Below are positions 44,098 through 55,716 of a DNA stretch of 64,000 nucleotides, one piece after another. Position numbers and translations under genes: made by a program. Source of the DNA: Adineta ricciae. Its lineage: Eukaryota; Rotifera; Eurotatoria; Adinetida; Adinetidae. Numbering within the stretch: the first letter of the stretch is position 1; each line of letters opens with the position of its first letter. The notes under the pieces were generated by a model, which was not told the DNA's origin, ran no database searches, and saw only the letters and a list, made by a program, of their open reading frames with translations. Location of the stretch: contig CAJNOJ010000360.1 in NCBI GenBank assembly GCA_905250025.1, positions 29,664 to 93,663 on the forward strand. Reading direction: 5' to 3'.

Positions 44098-47000
44098 ATG
44101 GCATCAAATGTAACGTAACATAACTTACTTTTGCATGAAAAAATTTCATATTTTGATTTTTATAGAATACAGTACAAGTAAACATCGAGGAACATAAACG
44201 AAAACTGTTCATACAGAATATCAGCTCTGAAACAACGCAGCAATCATTACGACGTTATTTTTCCGGCTATCCCATCGATCGAGCTGCTGTTCCAAAAAAT
44301 GACAAAGGTAAAGATCTTACCTTTGCCTCTATGTAGAAGATGATGTATTTATTCATACAATAGGACACACCCGATTGCATGGAATTGTTACATTTGCGAA
44401 TGAAGCAAGTGTCGATGCTGTGATGGAACAACGTGGTCATCGAATTGATGGTAAGGAAGTTTTCATTCATCGATCAGTTCCAAATCAAGGAGCGTCACTC
44501 AAAGACAGCTGTGGAATTCAACAACTGATTGTTTCGATTTCAAATAATCGGACATTAACTGGAACAACGATTCAGGAATATTTTAAAGCATATGGCACAA
44601 TTGTTCACAGTGATTGTAGCAACGATGGTAAAGACTGGACGATTGACTTTGATTAGTAAGTTGCTAATGTATACGAATGTATCACGGAAATCCCTTCGCA
44701 CATTGATTTTTACTGATAGTTATGATTCAGTGGATCGAATTTTGCTGGATTGTCCGCATTGTATTGGTGACGTTGATGTGGAAGTGAAGAAAGGTAATCG
44801 GCGATCATTAATGCAAGAAAAAACCACCATTACCGAGAGTATACCAAGAAAATCCAGTTTAAAACAAGTGAAAATGAGTATGTTTGTGTATGTGACGTTC
44901 TTCGCTTCAAATTCTTGTTGTGTTTTTTCACAATATTTTAGATGATACCGTTGCATGTATATATATACCTGAAAAACGATATCGTGTTCATATCACAAAC
45001 TTACCGAATGATATAAATGCTGAAGAGTTGTCACGAGAATTTACTTGGAGTATTTACGATATTGTTATGGCTCCATCCGACAATTATTTTAATAGAAAAG
45101 CCGAATGCTGGTTAAAATATGCGGATAATGAACGAGTCATAAACAATTTTATTACAAAATGGCATGAAAAGAGCATTCACCAATCAGTTATTCATTGTGA
45201 AAAAGAAGAAGATGAGTTGGAGTTATGTAACAAATTTCAATTTGGTCAGTGTACACAGGACAACGACTGCCACTGGGAACATATAAAGTGTACAGCAAAC
45301 GGCACCTGTGCATCGACGTGCCCTTATGGTCATGAAAAATATGTGAAGTCTGAGCATAGTTATCTAAATGGTATAGACCAATTTCAGTGTATCTGTTGCA
45401 GAAGAAAGAGCTTTTCTTTTCTCTTTTTTAGACATAAAACCAACGTCTACTACTTATCGAATCAAAATGAGTGGCTTTCAAAAAGAGGTAACACCTGATT
45501 ATCTCAAGCAAACATTCGGTTCAAACAATTATTATATTGACCGAAAACACGATCGTGTTGGTTATGTAGTAAAAATCAAAACGATGAAGTTTGCAAAAAA
45601 ATTAATGAGCAAATGGCATAACGTGAATATCGATGAACAAACTATAAAATGTCAACTAGAACTGAATCCAGTACTATCTAATTCAGTTAGTCGCTCTCGA
45701 TCAGAAACAGCATCGCTGAATGGAGAAGAAAAACGTCAACGTTCTCGTAGTCGTCCGCAAGATACATATAGTCTACGAAGCAATCTAGAGATGAATAAGG
45801 ATAGCACTAGTGACTTCACGTCCAAATCATTCGATAACAAAGAACTGGGCCGAGACGATCGTATTTCAGGTAAAGCTATGCGTGATGCTACCCGTGTTTC
45901 ATCTCAACCCAATATTGCATCAACGATCAACGGCACAAAACGTAAATGCGCTTTTTTTTCTTATACAAGCACGTACGATCAGATATAGCGTTATTTTTAG
46001 ACACATCACCGAGTGGTGTATGGAAAGATGAATGGGAAATAGCACACAAAGCATCGCACAGTGATGGGAAAGTACTTCTCATACGGCATATTGAAGATCG
46101 AGAACTGACTACCATGAAAAGTCCCAAAGGTACAAGAGTAAACTATTCGATAGAACATTATTGATGTAATATTGTTGTCGTTTAGATGTCAAAGGTGTTA
46201 GTCATTTGATTGAGCCCGATAGCGCGTCAAACAATATCGCCCGACCACATGCAGCCAACGACAAACAATGGATGATCACGGAGCGAGCACCAGGGTGTTC
46301 ATTGGAAGAATTCATCCAACGCAACGCTATAAATGATCTTAACATGCTATCCATCGTTCAACTGACACTCAAACTGACTGGTATTCTACGAGACCTTCAT
46401 CGTAAAAAGATCTTTCATCAAAATCTCTCACCAAAAAATATCATGATTGAATGGGATCGCAATCGTTCGATGAATGATGCTCAACTGACGGTGATCAATT
46501 TCAGTCAAGCAGTTAGGGCATCCAACAGAACACACATCGCAACAACTTCATCAGCAAACAAATGGTATGATGCACCACAATCAAATGACGAGGCATTTGT
46601 TTCGACAGTTGATGCATCTGACGTTTGTGGTATTCTCTTCTGGTTGTTGACAAAGAACAAACCAGTACGTAGCAGAGCTGAACTACCTCATCAACAGTTT
46701 TACGATAGAATCAATGATGTTAGCAGGAATGCTGCTCAAGCCATTGGTATGTGTCCAGAGTTGAATGCTTTGCATTTAGATACAAGAAGAACGGCTACTC
46801 TTGGAGATCAACTCAAGAAGTATCTGTTGAATACATTTGATCGTGCTTTCGGTTATCCGGGTCATCATCCATGGACACTCGATGATCTCGAATGTCGTCT
46901 CAAGTCAATTCTTCATCTACTCATCCCGGTCGAACCGAAACTTGATGCAGTAGATGGTATTATTCAGGAGTTGATTTTCATCTCCAATCCATCAACAGTT

Positions 47001-47444
47001 ACTTCGACCGTGATGGACAATGTTTACGACGAGAAGTTTGAAAAGGCATCGCAAGCATTCTATCAAGCGAAGAAACATTTCATTGATAGCGGACGAAATC
47101 AATATGAATGGTCGTATGGTTGTTGTACATGGATTCATCACCCGCAGAAATCGATAAATGAATGTTACAATGATGATATACTCACATATCATTCGAGTCG
47201 AGGAGGAACAACAACTACTTATTCAATAATTGTTAGATGTTTAGCAAAATGTAGTGAAGAAGGTCGAGTGATTGTATTATCGATCAGTAGTGATGTAAAC
47301 GGCAGAACGATCGAAATTCCAATCGGCGAATATTCGACAGCTCAGAATTATCATAAGGATGTGGTTGAACTTTTTCAAGTAGAACTAAAAAATCTACTCT
47401 TGGCTGTTTATATCGAACGCACTTCCTTGATTCCAAAATCTTAG
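44098..47444 (+). CDS. RRM / CCCH zinc-finger / pseudokinase fusion protein
   Basis: Eight exons in phase: 44098-44109, 44166-44307, 44364-44655, 44720-44877, 44942-45370, 45432-45941, 46001-46129 and 46186-47444, giving 976 residues. RRM1 shows RNP2 KLFIQNIS and RNP1-like RLHGIVTF. A degenerate RRM2 (QLIVSISN...DWTIDFDY) and RRM3 (YRVHITNLP) follow. Then comes a CCCH finger, CNKFQFGQCTQDNDCHWEH (C-x7-C-x5-C-x3-H), a fourth RRM-like segment and an SR-rich linker. The C-terminal half is a protein-kinase fold without catalytic residues: the beta-3 Lys is Arg (LLIRHI), HRD is HQN (FHQNLSPKNIMI) and DFG is NFS (VINFSQA). It probably binds RNA and scaffolds partners. A gapped second copy is at 59267-60796. 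Confidence 0.75.
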
Positions 47445-48865
47445 TTATTAATTATGTCTTTTTTTTGGAAACCACATTGTATAATAAATCTGTCTCGAGT
47501 TTATAATTAGAAATAAATGCTCGAAATAGTTTGCCCATGTATGATCAACGTTGAGATCCTTTAAGTTATGTGCATAGTTCGTGTTGCGAGGAAGCAGGAG
47601 AACAAGTCCAACAACCAGGTGTGTGGAGGGTAGACTGGATGCAGGAATTATGCAGAAAAGCTTGTGCGTACAAATGTCAATATTGATGTACTGTTTCGAA
47701 CATAAACGACGGCACTCATTTTCTCTGAATACTTCTTCTTCTTTCGACCTCTAGCCAAAACGGAACTCCTTTTAAAAGAGAAACTTGCGTACAAGTAGAC
47801 ACTTGAATCGAATGATGCAACATGGTGAATTATTGTGTGATACGTAAGAAAAGTCCGTTATGATCAAGAATGTGCGATGAGAGAAGATTCATGATATTAT
47901 TTTATCAAATATTCTATGCATAGAAATCTTGGAATACATTGCTTGACATATCTCATTGTCACAGTTACCAGTTTTCTCGATTCATTTACTATTTCATCTA
48001 CTTCTGAAAAGAAAAACAGATCATTGTCCACAAAATCGAATTCATCGTGTCAAATTTAAACTTTGTAGTTGAACATATTGATAAGACGCACAAGAAAAAT
48101 TCATTTCTATCATCAACAGTAGACGTCGTACATGACTGAGAATGAAATTCATAGTTACATATTTTACTGACAATTAATACGCCTAATTACCATTCAGCCT
48201 TGAAATAAAACTATGTTACTGATGTCGTATCTAAATCATAGTTAACACGATGGGAAAGAATTGAATTTCAAAATGTTTCGTCCCATGAAATGCATACAGG
48301 ATAATAAAACTCTCGGCATCACAGCTGTTAACAATGGTCTATACGATTCAACAGTCGTGATAAAATTCATACACATTCTCAACAGTGATGAGTCGAACTC
48401 GAATCTACGGCACAGATAAACTTTTTAATCCAGTAAAGCTTTCGTTGTTGACAAGATGCGACACTCTAAAAGTCTCATTCGTGTTTGGCTAAGACGAAAA
48501 AAGTTCATAACTTATATGATAGTTCTTCCAGTGGATGCGGAATTTAAAAAGTATGCAGTAATTGATTTGGAGAATTTTGGTTTAACAAACAGTGATCAAG
48601 TTGCGTGTACATCAGAAGTGTTTCTATTCATTTTAAGATTTATAAAACCTCTTGAGAACCAAAGCGTTGCTGCATTTATTCGTTTTCGTATGACGTTGCT
48701 ACGAATATTTTGAGAATAAGAATATTTACACAGGAACAAAGACCGCGTTGTCTTTCAGCACTTATCAAATTCGAAAAGATAAGCTTGGTTGACTGCTATC
48801 TAGCAAGTTACCTTTTCTCAACATCATTCAGTATCAACGTTGGAAAAAACGAAAACACCACAGAA
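47445..48865. other. Intergenic between RRM gene and ART-TPR
   Basis: AATAAATGCTCG at 47512 is a plausible poly(A) signal of the RRM gene. An 85-codon frame at 48456-48713 exists in both copies but has the substitution pattern of neutral sequence (11 of 14 changes alter the protein), so it is not called. The open frame also extends upstream of the ART start to 48710, possibly as 5' UTR. Confidence 0.45.
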
Positions 48866-51013
48866 ATGAGTGAACAGACAACAGTCGCCTCTGAAATAAC
48901 AAATCAATATCATCGTTTAAATATTGAACAGATGCAAGAGATCCTCGTGGTCTGGTTGGACACTGGTATTAACAGCAATAATCCAGATTATCAAAATGTC
49001 ATTCAACAACTACAGTGCGTTATCGATGATATTCATACATTCACTAATAATGATGAATGTATCGACTGTATTCTCACTCTCACCGACACAAATGTTTGTT
49101 TGATCACGTCAGGATCACTGGGGCAACTTATTCTACCATGTATACATGATATTTCAAACATCGATTCGATCTTCATTTTCTGTGATCACCAAAATCGACA
49201 CGAACAATGGGCCAAACACTGGTGCAAAGTGAAGAGTGTTTCCATTGATATTATACATATTTGTGAACAATTAAAGAAACTCATTCGTCGATATGAACTC
49301 AATGCTATTCCTATGAGTTTTGTACAATCTGGCAAACGACTAGATCGACTAGAGCCATCATTTATGTATACAAAGATCATCAAAGAAATACTTTTAACAA
49401 TTCAATTTAAGGATAAACACATCAAACAATTCGTGAAGTATTGTTGTGATAATTTCGTTGATACTGAAGTTGATCGAAAGAAAGTGAAAGAACTGGAAGG
49501 CGAATATCATCAACACACACCTATTTGGTGGTATACAGCACAAAGATTTTTATACGGTATGCTGAATCGTGCATTACGAGTGATGGATGGTGAAGTGATC
49601 ACATTGATGGGCTTTTTCATCAGTGACCTTCATCGACATATTGAAGAATTGCACAAACAACAGTTTGGTGATGCATCTATTGCTAAATGCTGTACAGTTT
49701 ACCGTGGTCAGGGTTTAATGAAGAAAGATTTTGATGAATTGACGGAAACGAAGGGTGGGCTGATGTCATTCAATAACTTCCTGTCTACCAGTGAGAATCG
49801 CAACGTTTCTCTTTTTTTTACTCCAGGAAATCGAAAGAACAGTGATGTGGTCAGTGTTCTATTCGTGATCACTATTGATCCAAAGCAATCAACAACCTCA
49901 TTTGCTTCGGTTCGCCACATCAGTCAGTTTCCCGAAGAAGAAGAGGTACTGTTTTCGATGCACAGTATCTTTCGTATAAGGGATATTCAGCCCATGGATG
50001 GAAATGAGAAAGTGTACGAAGTGGCGTTGTCATTGACGAGTGACAATGACGAAGAATTGATGGTACTTACTGAACAAATTCGAAAAGAAAGCTTTCCAAA
50101 TGCCGACGGATGGTCACGACTGAGTCTAGTACTCGCTGACATAGCACAGCCAAACATTGCTGAACGAATCTGTCAAGTTCTAATTGACGAAACGCCTTCT
50201 GAAGACTCTGGAATCGATGTCTATAATCACCTGGGTAACATTAAATACCAGAAAGGACAATACGAGGAGGCAATAACACTTTTTCGAAAATTTCTTGAAC
50301 TTCGCTTGATGTCATCTTCTCCCAATCATCCAGATGTGGCTACATCCTACAACAACATCGGTGCAGCGTATTCTGCCATGGGTGATTATCCCAAGGCACT
50401 TTCATCATATGAACAAGCTCTCAAAATTCAACTACAATCACTTCCTCCCCATCATCCAGATGTGGCTTCATCCTACAACAACATTGGTAATGCGTATTCT
50501 CACATGGGTGATTATCCCAAGGCACTTTCATCACACGAACAAGCTCTCAAAATACGAGAACAATCACTTCCTCCCAATCATCCAGATGTGGCTTCGTCCT
50601 ACAACAACATTGGTAATGCGTATTCTGACATGGGTGATTATCCCAAGGCACTTTCATCACATGAACAAGCTCTCAAAATTCAACTACAATCACTTCCTCC
50701 CAATCATCCAGATGTGGCTTCGTCCTACAACAACATCGGTGCAGCGTATTCTGCCATGGGTGATTATCCCAAGGCACTTTCATCATATGAACAAGCTCTC
50801 AAAATACGAGAACAATCACTTCCTCCCAATCATCCAGATGTGGCTTCATCCTACAACAACATCGGTAATGCGTATTCTGCCGTGGGTGATCACAGGACTG
50901 CTTTATTATTTTGCACAAATGCTGTTCAAATCGCTCAAAAAGTGTTAACATTGACACATCCTCACCTTCAAGTGATTAAAAGAAGCTTGGAAAGAGCGAA
51001 ACAAAAACTATAA
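48866..51013 (+). CDS. Arginine-type ADP-ribosyltransferase with TPR repeats, family 2
   Basis: 715 residues from the ATG at 48866. An in-frame extension to 48710 exists, but the conserved module begins just after this Met. The N-terminal module (LITSGSLGQLILPCIHDI, IDSIFIFCD) matches that of family 1. The ART domain has VYRGQG, FNNFLSTS and EEEEVLFSMHS, the R-S-E triad with an acidic ExE. The C terminus has one diverged TPR and then five 42-residue TPRs that are nearly identical to each other even at the DNA level. It lies on the same strand as the RRM gene. A second copy runs off the window at 62244. Confidence 0.85.
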   Translation: MSEQTTVASEITNQYHRLNIEQMQEILVVWLDTGINSNNPDYQNVIQQLQCVIDDIHTFTNNDECIDCILTLTDTNVCLITSGSLGQLILPCIHDISNIDSIFIFCDHQNRHEQWAKHWCKVKSVSIDIIHICEQLKKLIRRYELNAIPMSFVQSGKRLDRLEPSFMYTKIIKEILLTIQFKDKHIKQFVKYCCDNFVDTEVDRKKVKELEGEYHQHTPIWWYTAQRFLYGMLNRALRVMDGEVITLMGFFISDLHRHIEELHKQQFGDASIAKCCTVYRGQGLMKKDFDELTETKGGLMSFNNFLSTSENRNVSLFFTPGNRKNSDVVSVLFVITIDPKQSTTSFASVRHISQFPEEEEVLFSMHSIFRIRDIQPMDGNEKVYEVALSLTSDNDEELMVLTEQIRKESFPNADGWSRLSLVLADIAQPNIAERICQVLIDETPSEDSGIDVYNHLGNIKYQKGQYEEAITLFRKFLELRLMSSSPNHPDVATSYNNIGAAYSAMGDYPKALSSYEQALKIQLQSLPPHHPDVASSYNNIGNAYSHMGDYPKALSSHEQALKIREQSLPPNHPDVASSYNNIGNAYSDMGDYPKALSSHEQALKIQLQSLPPNHPDVASSYNNIGAAYSAMGDYPKALSSYEQALKIREQSLPPNHPDVASSYNNIGNAYSAVGDHRTALLFCTNAVQIAQKVLTLTHPHLQVIKRSLERAKQKL
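50321..50950 (+). repeat. 126 bp tandem repeat encoding TPRs
   Basis: Units start at 50321, 50447, 50573, 50699 and 50825, each 126 bp (42 codons), opening CCCAATCATCCAGATGTGGC. The first four are nearly identical; the fifth diverges after about 70 bp. The homogeneity points to recent expansion or conversion within the gene. The copy at 63702, 63828 and 63954 has the same unit with a CACATGTGG variant. Confidence 0.9.
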
Positions 51014-52731
51014 GTTTTGCATATTGTTTTGGACGGAACCGTGTTCAAGACGTTTTGCAGTTGTGAATGAGCTTCGCCGGCTGAATTAGTTCTACAATAA
51101 TCGAAGATATGTGAGCGGACCAGCGGGAAAGATAGCAGGCGGGAGTGAAAAATTTGGGAAATTTTTTTTTAGAATTGTTTCGTATCGCGAAGGCCATTTT
51201 TCAGTTATAGTTTCGATAGCTTCGTATACTTTGACAGAATGAAAGATTACTTTTGACTTCGCAAAATAAAATAAACGTGTCAATATGGTTAAATTATAAA
51301 AAAACAAGTGTTGTAGCATAGTTATTCGATTTTCAGTTAATCAACATGTTGCTTTTTGGATCAATTCTTTTCACTGCGGTTGTTGAGATAAGTTTTAGTG
51401 TCTCAGATTTCGACGACATGAGTTGTAAAATGCTTCATGTTTGTTGTGATAAAAATGTGTTGAATCACGTTTAAAATACAATTGGAAGAAGTTTTTATGA
51501 CGTTTTATTATTAAAATGACTGTTTTCAGGAAATGCATCAATGCGCAAATCGAGTAAAGAGGAAACTAACGTTTTGTAAGTAGTTTAAAGATGTAGACTA
51601 AATACACCAAAGTAGCGTCCACAACTGATCAAGTATAATCTCTTTTGTAATTATAAAAAAGACCGAAATTCGGAAACTTTTCGAGACCTTTCGGGAACGT
51701 CTAAAACCTACGATTATGATTTATGAAAGAGTTCTCAATATCTGTGTTTATTCTCTCATCTTCACTAACATCCTTCGTTTCAATTTCACATCCTAATGAC
51801 GAAGAGAGCGATTAGCGTTGTGTCGGAGAGTTAAGCATGTTGCTAATCTAGGCTATTAGGATAATAATCATTTTTTGATCAATCAGATTGTAGAAAACAA
51901 AACGAATTATAAAGATAAATCATAGTAGCTGTTCGAGCCTCAGTGAGATTTGAAAGAACTTCAGTTAACTATCGATAGCATTCAGTTTGAGTTCGTGAAT
52001 GTAGAAGAATTTCTTGTAATATTTGTTGTGAATTATTATGTCCAGTTGAAGATACTTATAGATCATCAACGAAGACACATCGATAAGTTTAATACCCATA
52101 AATTAAGATTCTCGCGAGTTTTATCCATTTGCTGATGCACCTACATATAAAGTAATTAATTTACGAAATGTGATGTTTGTAGTTGAATTTTAGCAACTAA
52201 TCTTTTCAAAGTTTTCTCAAAGTTAACCGACAAAGAAAAGTCTATGTATAATTGATCACTCTCTATCTGGTTTGTAGAATAACTCAACCAAGTACAGAAC
52301 AAAATCAACATCTCTCTCTTTTTCATATAAAAATTTTACAAATAGATTCCACGACCAATGAGCTGCAAGAAAGTAAATAATTTTCGAAAATATTTTTCGG
52401 TGGTAAAAAATAGAACAATAAGTAACATCAATCTTTCGTCGAAATATGGGGACTCATGCACTACCTCAATCAATGTCCGCTTTCTTCTGTTTAAATTTCC
52501 TACAAATAGAACCAACCACTCTTTACTTTCCAGTTCGAAGTTTTTCAAAACGAATTCGTGAAGGCATTTCAAATGATGAAGTATGATAATAACTGACTCA
52601 GAGTTATATCTCTTGCTCTTTTCGTCACATGCTTCAACAAGAGAAAGAAAATGATAAAAGAAGAAATTTGACCTTTGTTTGATTGTATAAATCTGATTCG
52701 AATCGTGTTTATATCCGCATTCATAGACAAG
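51014..52731. other. Intergenic, nothing recognised
   Basis: 1.7 kb of AT-rich sequence with only short frames. No repeat or RNA gene seen. Confidence 0.5.
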
Positions 52732-53532
52732 ATGAATTGTAAACCTATAACAGCAGACGCAGAGAAGAAAACTATGGTGAATACAAGATCACGCGTGAAA
52801 CCGATGCAGTATGCATTCAGATATAAACCCAATAGTCAATTACAAAGAATTCGATTTTTTGTGCTGTTTCTCATCACTATGAATTTGGTAGATGGATAAA
52901 AACATCTTACTCATGTAATGAAACATTTCTTTTAGTTACTCAGGTTGTTGTTTATAGTCAATCCTTTGTTCTTCATGTTTCATCGAACTACCAGAGCATC
53001 TTATATCATTCGTGTCTTTTATGTATTTACTTCGTTTGACGACATTTCAAGTGAATTTTCTTGCCTAACAACATGTCTAATCTCGTTTTTTCTTACTATA
53101 GCCATTTTTGCTTTGTTCTACTCGATCATGTTTCTGATCTTCGTTGTGAAATACAGAAGAACAGGTATTTTAAATGTTAGTCATCTTACAACTCTAACTT
53201 TTATCTTTACGTATTCACTATTCATAGTGCGTGTGGATTCAGATGCTTGAATTAGTCAGTGTTTTCATCAGGATCACACGATTTCTATACTATCAAAAAT
53301 ACAGTTTCTTTGCCAAAGAACTTCTTGCTAGAGAATACGCTATGTTTACAGGTATAGCACTAACGTACTGCATCCTCACGGTGAGTATTTTGTTCGATTT
53401 GATCACTAAGCGATAGTTTTCGTATTGAATACCTTTTAGCTTTTAATATTCATATTCACATCGAAATTAAGGAGATTAATGAAAAATTCGAATGTTGTGT
53501 ATAATGCAAATGCAATCCCAATAATAGTCTGA
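52732..53532 (+). CDS. Putative multi-pass membrane protein
   Basis: Proposed exons are 52732-52887, 52936-about 53164, 53228-53380 and 53440-53532. The first and last introns join in phase 0 with good sites (GTAGAT/TTTTAG, GTGAGT/TTTTAG). The middle junction does not: the best donor at 53165 is phase 1, whereas exon 3 needs phase 0. Either I have the wrong donor or there is a frameshift. The product has hydrophobic segments FFVLFLITMNLLLRLLFIV, LISFFLTIAIFALFYSIMFL and ALTYCILTLLIFIF and a basic C terminus (SKLRRLMKNSN). At least four helices. It could be a diverged receptor; family not recognised. Confidence 0.4.
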
Positions 53533-53980
53533 GAAAGAACGGTAATTTTTGCACTTTTATTTATTCAAGATTTTGATCAATAAATGAAATATTCTTCGAA
53601 GTATTGAAAATGGGTCATTGATTTCTGCATTCGGTCATACGTTGCCTCTTATTATATAGTTTGTGTTCTAATACAACTCATAATATGCTTAGAGATCCAA
53701 TGGATGATTACGAAAGTATTTGTTAGCAAAGTAAGAAAACAGAATGAATAATATTTGATTATTCAGTTAATAAGTTTTTACACAGATCATTGGGTTGAAT
53801 AACTACAAACCATCGATTGAAAAAAAACCGAAAATCATGTCATATTCATTGTATTCACCTTTTTCAAATACTTTCTTAACTATGGTGCGAAATTACTCTA
53901 CAACGATTGTTTGATTCTTCATCAGTTATCTGACAATCTTTTGTCAGCATTCTATACGTAATCGAACAGGAAGGACTATA
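53533..53980. other. Intergenic, nothing recognised
   Basis: AT-rich spacer without a supported feature. Confidence 0.5.
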
Positions 53981-53989
53981 GAACAAACT

Positions 53990-54378
53990 GTATTTCTGGA
54001 AAAGAGCAATGTACCATTTGGTGTAATTCTCGGCAGTGCTTCCACCAATGTACCAACCTAGTCAAATGGTAACAATTCATACTATTCGTATGTGGATAAT
54101 TATCTTTACGGTGTCAAGACAGGCACGAAATGGCAATGTATTGAATATGCTCGTCGATGGTTGTTCATTCGAAAAGGTTGCATTTTTAAAGATGCTTCTA
54201 TGGGAGCTCAAATGTGGGATCAATTGAGTTATGTCGAACGAGTCATCGACGGTAAACTTTTCCCGTTGAAAAGATATTCAAATGGTTCACCAAAACCATC
54301 GAAAAAAGGTTCACTTCTCATCTATAAACAGACTTCTGACTTCCCCGTTAGTCATGTCACCATCATTGTTGATACGGT
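53990..54378 (+). pseudogene. CHAP amidase (glutathionylspermidine amidase-like) with in-frame stop
   Basis: The frame reads VPFGVILGSASTNVPT, then TAG (54059-54061), then SNGNNSYYSYVDNYLYG, and on to WQCIEYARRWLFIRKGC, with the catalytic Cys of CHAP cysteine amidases, YSNGSPKPSKKGSLLIYK and the His in FPVSHVTIIVD. This order is that of the amidase domain of glutathionylspermidine synthetase/amidase. The stop falls where the family has Tyr (VPxYSNGN), a one-base change. A GTAATT donor follows at 54379, but I found no clear next exon. The protein start was not found. Most likely a dying gene; the family is bacterial and kinetoplastid in character, so transfer is plausible. Confidence 0.6.
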
Positions 54379-54538
54379 AATTACATTTATTTCACACTTG
54401 GGTTCGAACAAAATATAAAAATGACATGTTTACGATATTTTCTCTGTCGTGGAAAAAGAAGAATGTGATTATGATACTTTTACATCGCCATCCATCTCCA
54501 AAAGTCACTGGAGCGTTTGAAGCTCTTTCATGCCGAAG

Positions 54539-55174
54539 CTACGAGTTAGCAGCATTAATAATACCGATAATCGCTCCAATAATTCCGGGAACCACGCATA
54601 GAAGACAGTAAAGCACAACACAGACACAAGTACCGTTGCACTTGCTGGAGCTGCTACTCCTTATCGGCTGATGTACAACACGCGGTGTATACACTGATCC
54701 CGTAATCGCGGGACGTGGATTACTGAGCGACTGTGCAAGTCGTTGCATAGGATCAAAATAATTTCTTTTCATCCATTCCATTGTATAGGTCATGATTTGA
54801 TGAACCTCACGAACTTGTCCGGCGATGACAATCGATTCGGCTGCTAGCAGATGCTGACGAACTTGGTTCACTTTGTAAAATTTATTACTGCTACCTTGGC
54901 ATAACGCATCACTATGGAAGAAAACACGGTCATCGAAGACGTCGGGACTAAAAGTGTAGCACACCACGAGAAGTTCCTTTTGTTCACTGATCGACAAAGA
55001 GTACCAGCTTCTGTAATTCGTGAAGCGTTGAATGTCTGGATCGCGATTACAGTCGATAGCTGTACACACACAATTCAGATAGTACATCAGCCGTGCCACA
55101 TCGTTGTTTGGTACCGTTACTGATACACTATTTTCTTCCAAACTAAATTCATTTCTATGTAATACGACAGCCAT
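54539..55174 (-). CDS. Uncharacterised protein with C-terminal membrane anchor
   Basis: Single frame, 211 residues from the ATG at 55174 (MAVVLHRNEFSLEEN); the frame extends further only through a non-ATG codon. The first ~150 residues are mixed and soluble-looking. A Ser/Arg/Pro linker follows, then a Cys-rich hydrophobic end, VVLYCLLCVVPGIIGAIIGI, with glycine spacing of the GxxxG type. This suggests a tail-anchored protein or palmitoylated membrane association. No family recognised. It faces the CHAP relic tail to tail. Confidence 0.5.
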   Translation of the reverse strand: MAVVLHRNEFSLEENSVSVTVPNNDVARLMYYLNCVCTAIDCNRDPDIQRFTNYRSWYSLSISEQKELLVVCYTFSPDVFDDRVFFHSDALCQGSSNKFYKVNQVRQHLLAAESIVIAGQVREVHQIMTYTMEWMKRNYFDPMQRLAQSLSNPRPAITGSVYTPRVVHQPIRSSSSSKCNGTCVCVVLYCLLCVVPGIIGAIIGIINAANS

Positions 55175-55716
55175 CTTATTTGAAATAAACACTGGTACAA
55201 CTTGTTGTCTTCTCTAGAAGTACTACCTGCAAGACTTGTTGAAAGTTACACGTTATCTTTATTCTTTTTTTCGATGAAAAACGGTTATTTTACATGAGAA
55301 AGATAAGCAACATGATTTTTTCCAACATATGTATTCTATTTAATAGCTCTTGATAACGTGATCTTCGCACACTGTTAAATGATGTGCAGAAAAAATATAG
55401 TTCAAAGATTTTCATTTCTTTCATAGGCGACATCTGTCAGACGGAGAGAATCAATGTGTCTTTTCATATTCTAAAAGAGCATTTCGATACGATATGACAC
55501 ATATTTATGCTAAAATTATCTAAATTACCAATAGGTTATCTCAACAGAAAGTTTTTTTATTGGACTAATTGAACTCTACAATGGGTTTTGCCTTTTCTTT
55601 CCTTACGGATAATATGTGGATAATCTGGACGTACTCTCTGAGTCGATAAGTGTCTTCTAGTATTTTGCATCGTCATTACAGCGCATTCATTTACGACAAT
55701 CAGACTTCTGTACAAG
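55175..55716. other. Divergent promoter region
   Basis: Separates the minus-strand anchored protein from the plus-strand oxidoreductase. No element recognised apart from AT-rich sequence. Confidence 0.45.

Noticed and set aside
48456-48713. 85-codon frame present in both copies (also 61834-62091)
   Set aside because: I count 14 differences between the copies, 11 of which change the protein. That is the pattern of sequence without coding constraint.
50334-50948. 204-codon open frame in the TPR region
   Set aside because: It is an alternative frame of the 126 bp repeat, kept open because every unit is the same. It has no independent support.
50321-50950. CRISPR-like array
   Set aside because: The repeats are contiguous 126 bp coding units without spacers, in a eukaryotic gene.
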